A stretch of DNA of 64,000 nt, taken from NCBI RefSeq assembly GCF_012863495.1, contig NZ_JAAVJL010000002.1:560501-624500 (forward strand), read 5' to 3'. The position numbers and the translations under genes are program-made. The DNA comes from Pseudanabaena yagii GIHE-NHR1. GTDB lineage: Bacteria; Cyanobacteriota; Cyanobacteriia; Pseudanabaenales; Pseudanabaenaceae. This document shows positions 1 to 10,674 of this stretch, one piece after another; within the stretch, counting starts at the first letter, position 1; every line of letters begins with the position of its first letter. The notes beneath the pieces are model-generated. The model saw only the letters and a program-made list of their open reading frames with translations, searched no databases and had not been told where the DNA came from.

Positions 1-2109
1 TACCATGCGTGGCAAGCTACTGAGAATATCGCCTAGTGGCAACATCCGTGACCACAGCAGGTCATACCTTACTTGTTTGAGGATTTGCTGTTTGCGGCGT
101 TGGGTTTGCTGGGTTTGCTGCATTAAAATTGACATGTCACGCATCCCCTCATCCATTTGGGCAATTTCTTCGAGGGCTTCCTGAATGACGCTATATAGGC
201 GATTATAGGAATCCATTTGTAATGGATCGAAATCAGCCAGTAAATTGATAGAAGTAGATAAGTTAGTGGCTAGAGAGTTCGTATCAAATAAATTGATTGA
301 GGAAGTAGGACTAAAAGCGCTAAATGCTTGATTCCTTACCTGCGATCGCTGAGCTTTATCGAGCCAAGTTTGCAGGTTTTTTGATAGGTTCTCAAATCCC
401 TTAAACTGCTTTTGTAGGCGTTCAATTTTGGCTTGCATCTGCTGATTATGCAAAATTGAAGCATTCTCTTGGGTTACTAATTCACCCGAAAAGTTATTTA
501 ATCTTTCTAATCTTGATAGATCAACCCTGACCGTTTCCGAGATATAAGGAGTTGTTGTTTCTGAGGTTTTAGTAGTTTTTTTAGGAATAGGCTTGGTACT
601 AGGCTTGACAACTGCCCTGAAAGGCAATGCTGCCTTCTCCAGATCAATTAGAGAACTCGATATGGATGAAAGGCTTTGAGAACTTAACTCCAGTTTTGGA
701 GTAGCTGTATTTATAGAGATTTCAGGCTTGTCGGGAGGTGTAGATTCTAACCATGCTTCGGGTTCTTCTAAATCCTCTTGAGATAGAATCTGCGGAATAT
801 CATCCAGTAAAATGTTATTAGAGTCAAATTCTATAAATTCAAAGGCGGAATCTAGATCATTGTTTAAGTCATGAAAGATATTTGCTTCAGCTTCATCATG
901 AACCTCATCTAGATTTGCAGAAAAAATCTCAAAATTCTGATCAAGGCTCATATCAAAACTTGCCTCACCAAAACCATTATCGATTTCAGAGTCTGGTATT
1001 TCCGCAAATAACTCTAAATTACTTGGATTACGCCCAAAGTCTTCAAAATCTTCAAATTCTAAATTAGATTGTTGGGGGGGTGGGGAATTTATCTCTGATA
1101 AATCAATTTGCTCTAGCTCTAGCAAATTGACACTACTATCTGGCAAATCTAAATGAGAAAGATAATTTTTGCTATCTATTTCCTGTTCTAAAGCTTCAAA
1201 CCAATTGTCATGTTCTTCAAACTCTAGGTGCAATGCTTCTTCGTTTACAAGATTTTGAGTAGTGGTCTCTAGACTAGATTGAGGGTTGGGAGATTGCTTA
1301 ACTTGACTTAGTTGATCTGGAGGTTGTTTACCTGTAAGGGCAATTAGCTCTGGACTTGGCTTGCCTCCTTGATGGCGATCGCCTGCTAATACTTCTGCTC
1401 GTGCCGCCACAAAATTGGCTACCGCCACATTGCCTACCAAAATTGGATTATCGGGATTATGATCAAGGGCTTGCAAAGTTGTATGGGCGATCGCTTTAAA
1501 TCCTGATAGATTTAACAGCTCACCAATGCCGCTAAACACCTCAACCTGTGCTCTAATTTCCCCCGTAACAGGCACACCATCTGGATTCGCCAGTACATTT
1601 TGCAAGCGTAAGATTCCTTGCTGGACATCGCCATCAAAGACAATTTGGACTATATCTACGCCTAGCTCGGCTGCCGTTGGTAGTTCGGCATCCTCATCCG
1701 TATCACCCAAATAGAGCTTTAAGACATCAAATACAGGCTCCGCAGCTTCTAATGCCGAAGTCGATTCATAATGTCCCGATTGCAGTTGATCCATTAAAGG
1801 CAATCGCAAGCAGTCATAGGCTTGGAGTAGCAAGCTCTCTAAGTCAGCATCAATTTCCCCTTCAAAGCGATAGAGCGAACGAAAAACATCCTCTAATTGA
1901 TGGGCGATCGTTTTGATGCCTTCCAAATTCAGACTAGCTGCTCCTCCCTTAATGGAGTGAGCCGCCCGCATCACGGAGTGGATATTTGACGTGCTACGAT
2001 CTTCGCGGAGGGAGAGCAAACCAGTTTCAATTATCTGCAAAAATTCAGGTGCTTCTTGCTTAAAAAATTGATACGCCTGATCTTGAATTTCTGTTTCGGT
2101 ACTGTACAT
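1..2109 (-). CDS. CheA-like histidine kinase, N-terminal part (cut by window edge)
   Basis: The reading frame is open from an ATG at 2109 to the left edge, giving 703 codons, and continues outside. Residues 1-105 form an Hpt (P1) domain with the phospho-acceptor His51 in the motif AAHSIKGGAASL. A second Hpt-like helical segment may follow (about 130-230). A long acidic, Ser/Pro-rich linker (about 250-500) then leads to a helical dimerisation segment ending RMLPLGDILSSLPRMV, which is the usual entry into the CheA ATPase domain. The kinase, CheW-like and any receiver domains must lie off the window. It ends a leftward operon with two receptors, CheW, CheY and a PatA-like regulator, so it is the kinase of a pil/pix/tax-type chemosensory system controlling type IV pili or taxis. 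The family call is firm; the output is inferred. Confidence 0.9.
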   Translation of the reverse strand, partial: MYSTETEIQDQAYQFFKQEAPEFLQIIETGLLSLREDRSTSNIHSVMRAAHSIKGGAASLNLEGIKTIAHQLEDVFRSLYRFEGEIDADLESLLLQAYDCLRLPLMDQLQSGHYESTSALEAAEPVFDVLKLYLGDTDEDAELPTAAELGVDIVQIVFDGDVQQGILRLQNVLANPDGVPVTGEIRAQVEVFSGIGELLNLSGFKAIAHTTLQALDHNPDNPILVGNVAVANFVAARAEVLAGDRHQGGKPSPELIALTGKQPPDQLSQVKQSPNPQSSLETTTQNLVNEEALHLEFEEHDNWFEALEQEIDSKNYLSHLDLPDSSVNLLELEQIDLSEINSPPPQQSNLEFEDFEDFGRNPSNLELFAEIPDSEIDNGFGEASFDMSLDQNFEIFSANLDEVHDEAEANIFHDLNNDLDSAFEFIEFDSNNILLDDIPQILSQEDLEEPEAWLESTPPDKPEISINTATPKLELSSQSLSSISSSLIDLEKAALPFRAVVKPSTKPIPKKTTKTSETTTPYISETVRVDLSRLERLNNFSGELVTQENASILHNQQMQAKIERLQKQFKGFENLSKNLQTWLDKAQRSQVRNQAFSAFSPTSSINLFDTNSLATNLSTSINLLADFDPLQMDSYNRLYSVIQEALEEIAQMDEGMRDMSILMQQTQQTQRRKQQILKQVRYDLLWSRMLPLGDILSSLPRMV

Positions 2110-2127
2110 CGCTACGATCCTGCTACT

Positions 2128-4740
2128 CTAGCTAACTTTAAACTGAGATACGCTGACTTGTAACTCTTGGGCAACCTTCAGTAGTTCTCTGAAAGCATCA
2201 TGCATACTCTCAGATTGGGTAGAGTTAGTTGCAGCAATTAAAGCAACATCCTGAATGGTATGGCTAACCTCTTCTGAAGTTTTAACCTGAATAGAAGCCG
2301 ATCGCGCAATTTCTTGAACCAGTTGATTGACTCTCTGACTAGAAGCAGAGATATCAGCAAGTTTTTGGCGAGATTCCTCGACTAACTGAGATCCATTATT
2401 TACCTGTGTTGTCCCAATCTCCATCGCTTTAATCAGGTCATTGGATTGGGCTTGAATTTCTTCGATTAACTGACGGATTTCTGTGGTTGCCTTGGCGGAG
2501 CGCTGAGCTAAGGCGCGTACCTCGTTTGCAACTACCCCAAAGCCCTGACCTTCTTCACCAGCACGGGCCGCTTCAATGGAGGCATTCAACGCTAACATAT
2601 TTGTCTGAGCCGCAAAACCGCTAATTAGTTTGATTACCTTAGAAATCTTTTGGGAAGCTTCTCCTAATAGTTTTACCTTTTCGGCGGTTTCCGAAACCGT
2701 ATCGCGAATTGCCGTAATCCCTTCAACGGTACTATTCATCGCTGCATCACCTGCAACTAGGACTTGACTGGTATAGTCCACTTGCTCTTTCGCCTGAGCA
2801 GCAAAGGCTTCTACCCCTTCAATCGATTCTGTGAGGTCATGGATACGTTGTAAGGTTTGGGTAATTGCTTGTACCTGTTGATTGGCTCCACTCGATACAC
2901 TTTCCACAGTTTGCTCGTTATGGGAGATTGTTTGTGATAAAGCTTGAGAAGCTTGTTGTACTTCTAATACCAGTTTTCGCAGGTTTCTAATCGTAGAGTT
3001 ATAGGAGTCAGCGATCGTGCCGATTTCATCTTCAGTTACCTTGGCACGAATTGTTAAGTCACCACGACTGATCGGATCAACTTCGATGAGCAATTCGAGT
3101 GCTCGTTGTTGCAGGGCTTCCTTAGCTTGACGCTGTTCTTGAATCCGCAATTCCGCTTCGGTTTTGGCAACTTCCTGTCTGGCTTCGGCAATGCGTTCTG
3201 CTTCCTGCTGTTTCTCAATAATGAGAATTTCTAACTGTTCCGCCATTTTATTTAGCTCTTTGGACAAAGTGCCAATTTCATCGCGGCGATCGCTATCGGC
3301 TAGACGTTCGCCAATTTCACCACGACCAATCTTTTGGGTAAAGCCTGACAAACGACTTAAGGGACTAGCAAAGGAACTGGCAATCATGACTCCGAGAGCA
3401 CCTGCTATGACAATCGAAATTGTCGCGATCGCATAGCCAGCATTAGACAAGTTAGATAGTAATTCTTGGATTTCTGAGAGGGGACGACCAACATAGGCAA
3501 TACCAACGGGCTTAGCATTGGGATCAAGCAATTTACGGTGGTCATAGAGTGGGGCATAAAATGTTAAGTAGTTAACACCTGTAATGTTTGTCTCACCCAC
3601 ATATTGCTCTCCTTTCTGAAGCACAACATCCGACACTTCACGGGCGGCACGAGTACCGATCGCTCTAGTTTTATCAGGATTTTTGGTATTAGGATCGGTA
3701 TAGGGCACGTTGGTGCTCACTCGCCAATCTTGGGCAAAGATCGTTGCTGTCGGCATGTTGTAGCGTTTAGAAAATTTGTCAACGATGCCGTAGTTACGAT
3801 TTAACAAAGCTCCGACAACTGCCGTGCCCACAACCCGACCTTTGACCTTGATCGGATAAACCGCCATACTCACCAGTCCTGATTTGCCTTGTTCAGTGTC
3901 ATAGGTTCCTAAGGGTGCTGGTTGCTTGGATTCTTTTAAGCCTTGGGTGATTTGTGGACGGATGCCAATATTTGCTTGTTTTTCTAGACCTAAAGCCTGT
4001 AAGTCTGAGGTTTTCACTAGCTCAATGCCATACATGGGATTGCCCGTAGCGATCGCATTTTTCACAATCGGCAAGTTTGCCAAATTACTGCTCGGTAGGG
4101 CAACCTGCTGTTTATATTTCTGTGGTACGAGTTCCTCTTTATCCTTATTAACAGCAGCAAGTTGGGGATATTTGGTAAAGTCCTCATCCAAAATGATCAC
4201 ATTACCTTCAATACTGCGCCCTGTACTATCGGTGATCAATTTCACATTTTTAATAGATTCAGGATCAATCCCATCGCTACTAACTTGCAATAGGGGCTGT
4301 AGGAGAGATCGCTTTGCACTCAGATCGGCGGCATCACTCAAATCTAGTTTGGCATCTTCAACGGATTTAGCGATCGCCTCCGCATCACGCTTCGTTTCAG
4401 AATTTGTCCACATGACATATTCCGAAACGAAGAAAGAACCTTTTTCCTTTACTGTCGTGCGTAATTCCTTGAGTGATGCTTCTTCAGATGATTTAACTAA
4501 GGTCTGGGTAACTAACCATACAGGGATGCCTGCGGTTAATAAGAGTACAAGAGAGAGTTTCCATCGGACACCGACATTATTCCAAACTTGCAGAGGTAAC
4601 TTCCAAACGGGAACCTTAGATTTGGATGGAGAAACTGCAACTGCTGCGTTGGCTACAGATATTTTGGTGACTGATCTTTTCTCTGAAGTCGGCGCTACAT
4701 CTTCAGAAGGTGGTATCTCTGGTTTATCTTTTAGTAACAT
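2128..4740 (-). CDS. Methyl-accepting chemotaxis protein, second of a tandem pair
   Basis: This is an 870-residue transmembrane receptor. A Pro/Ser-rich cytoplasmic N-terminus precedes TM1 (about 61-82), a large extracytoplasmic Cache-like sensor (about 85-430) and TM2 (about 434-457). A HAMP domain (458-508), a coiled coil, a second HAMP-like segment (about 548-598) and an MCP signalling domain follow. The hairpin tip is at 709-734, with [20 protein letters not shown]. No GAF or bilin-binding Cys motif is present, so it is not a PixJ-type photoreceptor. It lies 18 bp upstream of the CheA gene and 105 bp downstream of the other receptor. From the second HAMP onward it is very like its neighbour, whereas the sensor domains differ. 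The ligand is unknown. Confidence 0.93.
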   Translation of the reverse strand: MLLKDKPEIPPSEDVAPTSEKRSVTKISVANAAVAVSPSKSKVPVWKLPLQVWNNVGVRWKLSLVLLLTAGIPVWLVTQTLVKSSEEASLKELRTTVKEKGSFFVSEYVMWTNSETKRDAEAIAKSVEDAKLDLSDAADLSAKRSLLQPLLQVSSDGIDPESIKNVKLITDSTGRSIEGNVIILDEDFTKYPQLAAVNKDKEELVPQKYKQQVALPSSNLANLPIVKNAIATGNPMYGIELVKTSDLQALGLEKQANIGIRPQITQGLKESKQPAPLGTYDTEQGKSGLVSMAVYPIKVKGRVVGTAVVGALLNRNYGIVDKFSKRYNMPTATIFAQDWRVSTNVPYTDPNTKNPDKTRAIGTRAAREVSDVVLQKGEQYVGETNITGVNYLTFYAPLYDHRKLLDPNAKPVGIAYVGRPLSEIQELLSNLSNAGYAIATISIVIAGALGVMIASSFASPLSRLSGFTQKIGRGEIGERLADSDRRDEIGTLSKELNKMAEQLEILIIEKQQEAERIAEARQEVAKTEAELRIQEQRQAKEALQQRALELLIEVDPISRGDLTIRAKVTEDEIGTIADSYNSTIRNLRKLVLEVQQASQALSQTISHNEQTVESVSSGANQQVQAITQTLQRIHDLTESIEGVEAFAAQAKEQVDYTSQVLVAGDAAMNSTVEGITAIRDTVSETAEKVKLLGEASQKISKVIKLISGFAAQTNMLALNASIEAARAGEEGQGFGVVANEVRALAQRSAKATTEIRQLIEEIQAQSNDLIKAMEIGTTQVNNGSQLVEESRQKLADISASSQRVNQLVQEIARSASIQVKTSEEVSHTIQDVALIAATNSTQSESMHDAFRELLKVAQELQVSVSQFKVS

Positions 4741-4796
4741 AATGCTCTCTAAAAATAATCATTTAATCGTTAACTGACATTAATTTCTCTATAGTC

Positions 4797-4841
4797 GGAA
4801 ATCCCCTGTGCAGATCAAACCAATTGCCGCAGAGGATTTCC
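4797..4841 (-). terminator. Imperfect hairpin after the first receptor gene
   Basis: GGAAATCC at 4797 pairs with GGATTTCC ending at 4841, with partial pairing inside. It lies between the two receptor genes, just past the stop of the upstream one, so it could reduce read-through or stabilise the mRNA end. There is no strong T-run. Confidence 0.4.
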
Positions 4842-4845
4842 ATAT

Positions 4846-7203
4846 CTACGCAACTTTGAACTGAGATACGCTTACTTGTAAATCTTGAGCAACTTGTAGC
4901 AACTCAGAGAATGATCGCGCTACTTCTTCAGATTGGTGAGAGGTGTCTTGAGCAATGACCGCAATATCTTGCATCGTCTCACCCATACGTGCGGATGTTT
5001 TCGTCTGTGTATTTGCAGCGATCGCAATTTCTTGAACGATGGAGTTAACCTGCTGGCTCACCGTTGCAATTTGGTTGAGTTTTTCACGGGCATTTTGTAC
5101 GAGTTTTGTACCTGTGACCACCTGCTCTGTACCAGTTTCCATCGCCGCTACGACTTCATTGGTTTGGGTCTGAATCTCTTCTACAAGCTGCTCGATTTCT
5201 GCCGTTGAGGTAGCGGACTGTTCCGCAAGGTCACGCACTTCTTCCGCAACTACACTAAAGCCTCGACCTTCCTCTCCTGCACGAGCCGCCTCAATCGCCG
5301 CATTTAGTGCGAGTAGGTTCGTTTGTGCCGCAAAGTTACTAATCAAGTTAACGATGCGGGAAATCTTTTGAGAAGTTTCACCAAGACGTTTGACTTTTTT
5401 TGCAGTTTCCGAAACGGTTTCACGGATCTCGGAAATACCTAATACTGTATTGTTCATCGCTTCGTCCCCTTCTTTGAGTACGACGGCAGCTACCTGCATC
5501 CCCTCCTCGGCTTGTTTAGCTTTGACCTCTACGCTTCGGCTCGACTCAGCCATCACTTTAATTTCTTCTAGAGCTGAGTTAATGGATTCCGCTTGCTTCA
5601 TTGCCTCCACAGACACCGATCGCACAGATACCTCATTACTAGTAGCGGTTTGGGTGACTGACTGAGTAGCTCCTTGTACTTCTAATACGAGCTTCCGCAA
5701 GTTACGAATAATTGCGTTGTAGGAGTCAGCGATCGTGCCTACTTCGTCAGCCGTTACGTTTGCCCGAATCGTCAAGTCACCTCGGCTAACAGGATCAACT
5801 TCCATCAACAGTTCCAAAGCTCGACGCTGCAACAGTTCCTTTTCTTGTTTTTGTTGCTCAGCACGGGCATCCGCCTCGGCACGTGCTTCTTGACGCGCAT
5901 TTTCCAGTCTTTCGGATTCTTTTTGTTGCGCTTCACTCAAGTACTTGAGCTGTTCCGCCATCCCATTAATGTTGCTGGACAAGATCCCTAATTCATCTTC
6001 GCTCTCGACAACTAGGCGCGTATCCAGATCTCCCTGACCAATTTTTTCTACCACACTAGCCGCATCTCGAATGGGTTTCACACCTCGGTTAGCGATAATT
6101 GCTGCCAGAATACCTACTAAAAGGGCAGTTATCCCAGTCCCTGTTGCTACTGTAAATAATAGATCGCGTTGGGGTTTGAAAACTGTGACGGTATCAATCG
6201 AGATAATTACTCCTAAATTGAGATTAGGCATATTGAGATAAGTAGGCAATGCAACATAAGTTATAAGTTTTTCCTTGCCAGAATCAGAACCTATAACCGT
6301 GGCTGAAGTCTTAGTATCAATCGCTGATGCTAATTGAGGAAAAATTTCCTTGGCCTGTTTATTTTCTTCATCATTTTCCTTAGCAATAAACATCTTGCCT
6401 GATCCATCAACCAAGTGATATTCATCATCATCGTTAATACTCTCTTTAACCACATCCTCTAGCTTTTCAATGGGCATTCGAGTTCGTATAACACCAATCG
6501 CCTTGTCTGAATTTACTTCTTTGACTGGGGCAGAGACAAATATACTCAGTTTTTTGGTGACAGTTGACAACTTTGGCTGACTGATAAATGGCTTACCTGA
6601 TGTAAGAGGGGTTTCAAAGTAGTCACGTCCTTTAATATTAGGTGCAGGTTCAATCGTGATCGTTGAGTAGATGGTTGTGTTTGCTGTTAAATCTGCAAAG
6701 GCAATTAGGTTATATACGCCATAAGCTCTAGCATATTCATTCAGGATTCCCTCTCGCTCAACTTGTGGAACAACTGCCTGAACCTTACGATTAGTAAAAA
6801 TAATTTGATTGGCTAGTACTTGAATATCACCATAGCGCTCATACATAAAGCGGTTGAGCTTAGAAGCAATTACGATCGCTTTTTGTTGTTGAGTGTCGCG
6901 AATCTGTTCATCCAGTGAACGGCTAGAGAAGTAGTAAGCAATACCACCGATCGCTACTACAGGCAAGGTACTGACAGCGACTGCTAGTAAGGTCACTTTT
7001 GCTCGTAAGCCCAGCGATCGCCAACTCCACCGTTTTGATTTAGACAATTTTGGACTTGAGGGTAGATCCTCTAATAAATTTTCTAGAGAAAGAGGTTCTG
7101 TTTGAGCATCATCATCAAAGTTTAGAACTCCATTTACGCTGTTGTTCTGGTCACTATTACCCGATTGAGGCTGATTTTTAGGTTGGTTATTTTGTGTTAG
7201 CAT
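4846..7203 (-). CDS. Methyl-accepting chemotaxis protein, first of a tandem pair
   Basis: This 785-residue receptor has an Asn/Gln-rich cytoplasmic N-terminus, TM1 (about 69-92), a periplasmic dCache-like sensor (about 95-345, with the motif [10 protein letters not shown] typical of double Cache domains) and TM2 (about 349-371). HAMP (372-424), a second HAMP-like segment (about 461-510) and an MCP signalling domain follow. The tip is at 624-649, with [20 protein letters not shown]. Double Cache domains usually bind small organic ligands such as amino or carboxylic acids, but the ligand here cannot be told from sequence. It follows the CheW gene in the same orientation. Confidence 0.93.
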   Translation of the reverse strand: MLTQNNQPKNQPQSGNSDQNNSVNGVLNFDDDAQTEPLSLENLLEDLPSSPKLSKSKRWSWRSLGLRAKVTLLAVAVSTLPVVAIGGIAYYFSSRSLDEQIRDTQQQKAIVIASKLNRFMYERYGDIQVLANQIIFTNRKVQAVVPQVEREGILNEYARAYGVYNLIAFADLTANTTIYSTITIEPAPNIKGRDYFETPLTSGKPFISQPKLSTVTKKLSIFVSAPVKEVNSDKAIGVIRTRMPIEKLEDVVKESINDDDEYHLVDGSGKMFIAKENDEENKQAKEIFPQLASAIDTKTSATVIGSDSGKEKLITYVALPTYLNMPNLNLGVIISIDTVTVFKPQRDLLFTVATGTGITALLVGILAAIIANRGVKPIRDAASVVEKIGQGDLDTRLVVESEDELGILSSNINGMAEQLKYLSEAQQKESERLENARQEARAEADARAEQQKQEKELLQRRALELLMEVDPVSRGDLTIRANVTADEVGTIADSYNAIIRNLRKLVLEVQGATQSVTQTATSNEVSVRSVSVEAMKQAESINSALEEIKVMAESSRSVEVKAKQAEEGMQVAAVVLKEGDEAMNNTVLGISEIRETVSETAKKVKRLGETSQKISRIVNLISNFAAQTNLLALNAAIEAARAGEEGRGFSVVAEEVRDLAEQSATSTAEIEQLVEEIQTQTNEVVAAMETGTEQVVTGTKLVQNAREKLNQIATVSQQVNSIVQEIAIAANTQTKTSARMGETMQDIAVIAQDTSHQSEEVARSFSELLQVAQDLQVSVSQFKVA

Positions 7204-7289
7204 CGCCTATTCTCCGCAAATATAAAAATACTGAATATACTTAAAATCAATTTCATAAATCAAAGCTCGGAAACTGTCTGGACTATTGC

Positions 7290-7814
7290 CTATGTCTGGG
7301 CAAGTTGACCGATCGCATTTCCATCTAGCACCAAAAATGTCTCGTTACTTCCATTCAGCCAATATCCTCGGCAAGCCTTCATCATGGCTGGATTTGTAAA
7401 GGTAAAACCTGAAGTCTGGATTGTATTCGTATCACATCTAATCATCTGCCCCACCCTTGACACCGCAAATCCCAGCACATGTTCTTGGCTGCGTAAAAAG
7501 ATTACATGACATCGATCTTGAAATTTCCCCTGATCATATTCCTGTGCATAGAGGGGCTTATAACCTAAGAGACTAGCTAGATCCACCACCCAGATCACGT
7601 CACCACGCCAGTTATACACCCCCATTACACTAGTCGATATACCTGCGATCGCCGTTATTTGTGACAAATTGACTTTGACAATTTCTAACAACTGCTGAGT
7701 TGGTAACAGAGCTTGTTGATCAGGTACTAACGAAAAAGTCAAAAACTGGTCAAGGGACTGCTGATATTTTGTTTGGGACAAATTTTGCGGATTCCCAATA
7801 ATTTTATTTGCCAC
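7290..7814 (-). CDS. CheW-like coupling protein
   Basis: A 174-residue protein that is a single CheW domain, with the recognisable core VYNWRGDVIWVVDLASLLGY. CheW proteins are cytoplasmic adaptors that join chemoreceptors to the CheA kinase. The start is GTG, not ATG: a near-perfect Shine-Dalgarno AGGAGGT (7823-7829 on the minus strand) lies 8 bases upstream of the GTG at 7814. The gene sits between the CheY gene and the first receptor gene. By order it corresponds to PixI/PilI-type proteins, but order alone does not set the output pathway. Confidence 0.93.
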   Translation of the reverse strand: MANKIIGNPQNLSQTKYQQSLDQFLTFSLVPDQQALLPTQQLLEIVKVNLSQITAIAGISTSVMGVYNWRGDVIWVVDLASLLGYKPLYAQEYDQGKFQDRCHVIFLRSQEHVLGFAVSRVGQMIRCDTNTIQTSGFTFTNPAMMKACRGYWLNGSNETFLVLDGNAIGQLAQT

Positions 7815-7822
7815 GGCGATCG

Positions 7823-7829
7823 ACCTCCT
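7823..7829 (-). promoter_or_regulatory. Strong Shine-Dalgarno deciding a GTG start
   Basis: AGGAGGT on the minus strand, 8 nt before the GTG of the CheW-like gene. It overlaps the stop codon of the upstream CheY gene (7828-7830), so translation of the two genes is probably coupled. Confidence 0.8.
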
Positions 7830-8193
7830 AATCCTTGACTAATAATTTGATAGTACGCACTAGTTCCGCAGCATCGATGGGTTTCGTAAGATAGGCTGAA
7901 GCTCCCTGTTTCATCCCCCAAAATTTATCCATCTCACCATTTTTAGTTGAACAAAGCACAATAGGAATATCCTTGGTTTCAGGCTTTTCCTTTAGATCGC
8001 GACATAGTTCAAAGCCACTCTCATTTGGTAAAACCACATCTAAAACAATGGCACTAGGCTTCTGCTGGTTAATCTTAGTTCTCGCTTCATCACCATTAGT
8101 TGCCAAAACGGTTGTAAAGCCAGCATTTCTGAGACTTCCTGTAATAATCTCTGCTTGGGTCAAGGTATCTTCCACTACTAAAATCGTACTCAT
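7828..8193 (-). CDS. CheY-like single-domain response regulator
   Basis: A 121-residue stand-alone receiver domain. The acidic pocket is Glu8/Asp9, the phospho-acceptor is Asp52 (motif AIVLDVVLP) and the conserved lysine is Lys104 (LTKP). It is close to PilH/PixH-type regulators, which lack an output domain and work by binding partners or draining phosphate from the kinase. It is second in the operon, 150 bp after the PatA-like gene, and its TAG stop lies inside the ribosome binding site of the CheW gene. Confidence 0.94.
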   Translation of the reverse strand: MSTILVVEDTLTQAEIITGSLRNAGFTTVLATNGDEARTKINQQKPSAIVLDVVLPNESGFELCRDLKEKPETKDIPIVLCSTKNGEMDKFWGMKQGASAYLTKPIDAAELVRTIKLLVKD

Positions 8194-8343
8194 CTCAAAT
8201 TTTTCCTTTATCTACTTTATTTGTCTAAATATTCTGAATGTTTAGTTAGGAGTACGGCATCAAATACCTTACTTCTCTATTTAATAAATGTTTGTTTGTA
8301 CTTATTGACCTTTTTAACCTTTTTTATAGAAGAGAAAATATCT

Positions 8344-9564
8344 CTATGGAGCTTCATCAGTTTGCAAAAACCTACGGAGTATTTGCAAGACTTTACTAGG
8401 ATCGGGAGGCTTACTTAAAAAGTCTGACGAGCCAGCTATTTTTGCCCGCACCCGATCAATTACCCCATCTCGCCCCGTTAGGATGACGATAGGAACTTCC
8501 TGAAAAGTAGTAGTTTTCCGCAAAAAGGTACATAGTTCATAACCATTGGTATTTGGCATGATCAAATCTAGAAAGATCAAATCAGGCTTTCGTTGTAATA
8601 GGGTACTAACACTCTGCAAAGGGTCAGTAATCCCTAAAACCTCATAACCTAATGGTTCCAAAATGCGGCGCATTTCTACTTCAACTTGAGGACTATCATC
8701 AATACAAGCAATCAATCCTCGATTTGGTGACTGATGCTTAGAAGATACCTTCCAATTGGGAGATGCCCAATCAGGAATTTCTCGGAAGGCGACGATGCCA
8801 TCGATAACTAGGGGCAATAGCGATCGCATTACCGCAATCATGGAGCAATGCATGATGATCGACAAATCCCAAAGCGTATTTGTCCCATTCAAAATCTTGT
8901 TGAGACTGTTATAGGTTTTGCTAGAAATTGCATCAGCATCTAGCATTACTTTTAACTGATCGGGATTAGCAATGTAGGGTGCGATATCAAAGGAAAACCC
9001 TTGAATCATATTTTGGACATGGGATAAACCTGCTTTATTCCATTTGTTCTGTGCTGTGATAATGCTATCTAACGTCTGCATTGTCGAAAGCGCAACAATT
9101 GGTTTAAAAGATAGAGAATCTAGAGGCTTCCATGACGCTTTGGGTTGCTTTTGTTCACTCAGGCTATAAAAGACCTCATGAATACTCGTCTGAATGATGG
9201 CACGGGCTTGCTCAGTTGTCAGTTGCTGCCCTTGAATCGCGCTCTCAATTAGCTTTAATTCCCAAGCCTCAGTTTCGGGATTAACTTTTTTGAGCAGATC
9301 TTGAATATTGATGTTGTGGGCATGTTGGCGGATTGCCCTTGCTAACCTACGCACACGATGTTTGCCACCTGTGGCATATACCAATCGACCTAGATAAAAA
9401 TATATGTTCCAGTCAGGTGCTGATTCATCTTCGTCGGTCACTACTAACTCGCCAGTAGCCTGTTGAAACAATACATGGAGATGCTTCAAATCTTGAATAA
9501 ACTTTGGAGTTAACTGTGTTGATGTATTATCCACTGGAGAAAGTTTAGTAAGGAGCATTTGCAA
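8344..9564 (-). CDS. PatA-like response regulator (N-terminal PATAN-type region plus receiver)
   Basis: A 406-residue protein and first gene of the operon. Residues 1-270 match the cyanobacterial PatA/PixG N-terminal type: a DUF4388-like start (WNIYFYLGRLVYATGG at about 52-67), then a helical region. Residues 283-400 are a receiver with Asp289/Asp290 and phospho-acceptor Asp333 (LIFLDLIMP). PatA-type proteins act in pilus control, phototaxis and, in Nostocales, heterocyst patterning. The chemosensory neighbours favour pilus or taxis control here. An AT-rich 1.1-kb region lies upstream and should hold the operon promoter. Confidence 0.88.
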   Translation of the reverse strand: MQMLLTKLSPVDNTSTQLTPKFIQDLKHLHVLFQQATGELVVTDEDESAPDWNIYFYLGRLVYATGGKHRVRRLARAIRQHAHNINIQDLLKKVNPETEAWELKLIESAIQGQQLTTEQARAIIQTSIHEVFYSLSEQKQPKASWKPLDSLSFKPIVALSTMQTLDSIITAQNKWNKAGLSHVQNMIQGFSFDIAPYIANPDQLKVMLDADAISSKTYNSLNKILNGTNTLWDLSIIMHCSMIAVMRSLLPLVIDGIVAFREIPDWASPNWKVSSKHQSPNRGLIACIDDSPQVEVEMRRILEPLGYEVLGITDPLQSVSTLLQRKPDLIFLDLIMPNTNGYELCTFLRKTTTFQEVPIVILTGRDGVIDRVRAKIAGSSDFLSKPPDPSKVLQILRRFLQTDEAP

Positions 9565-10674
9565 GAGGTTTGGAGGACGCGAGAATTAAAAATAGTGTCA
9601 GGAGTCACCTACTAAAGTGAATACTTTCCCAAAAAAAAACACATAAAACAACTTTAATATAAGCATATATAAGTATTTTAGATATTTTATTGGTTCAAGT
9701 GGGGATTTGGTAATTTAACTTTTGAGCTTGTTTTGAATAAGCTACTATACTACAATCCAATGATTTTAACTACTGTTTTAAATAATTATTTAGAATTATT
9801 TAAACACCTCTAAAGTTGACTAATCATTAAAGATAAATTTGAATGCCTGTCTGCAAATAAATTTATTTAAATTAAGAGATAAGAGAATAAATTTTAAGAG
9901 TTATACATTATTTATATGACTAACTATTGTTCTAAATTGGTGTTTTAGGAATTGATGTTTTAGGATATATTTTTTATGTGATTCATTATTAAACAAACAA
10001 ATAAATTAAATAAAATTGGTTTTTAAAAATAATTTAAATCAAGCTGTAAGTATTGAATGAATGTTAGATTATTTGCCATATAGTTTATTAACTAATTTAT
10101 CACTACATCTATAGAGAGGGAGCCTACAAAGTCTTTATAAGAAATTAGATAATCAATAAAAAATCATAGATATCCATTTATTTAATTCGCCAAAAGAATA
10201 GACTTTTGCTTATGATTTGTTTGGCAGCTAAATAACCCCCTTTCAATAATATTTCGGTACATATGAATCATCTAGATTCTTATAATATTTTTCATTTATT
10301 TAAGTCCATGACTTGTACAGTATCTACCACGTATAGCTTTCCCCCAAAGCACAAATTTGTCATCAGTACTTTGTGCTGAATTTTACCAAAATTAAATTCA
10401 AGAAGTTTCTTGTGAATTTCTAGAGATGGATTTCTTAGTTATTACTTAAATGCTTTTGACTTTTATGATATTCATAATTCTTACAGGGATGTCAAGTATC
10501 TTTATCCCCTAATAAAAGCTCAAGAATAATCGCTCTGAATATCTGTATTAACTGAATCTTTGGGCTTTTGCAGATCTCTTGTGCAAATATTTAGATAAAA
10601 ACAAGAAAATTAAAGTAAAATTTTTGATACGGGAGTGGTTGATATGGATTTTATAAAATTTTAGAGTCGAGCCT
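9565..10674. other. Long AT-rich intergenic region
   Basis: About 1.1 kb between two divergent genes. It is clearly richer in A/T than the flanks, with many TTTAAAT/AATTATTTA runs, and I find no convincing coding frame, RNA gene or long palindrome. It must contain the promoters for the leftward chemosensory operon and the rightward CBS-kinase gene. I could not place either reliably. Confidence 0.6.

Noticed and set aside
2128-7203. Assignment of the receptors as PixJ-type photoreceptors
   Set aside because: No GAF domain or bilin-attachment Cys is present; both have Cache-type sensors.
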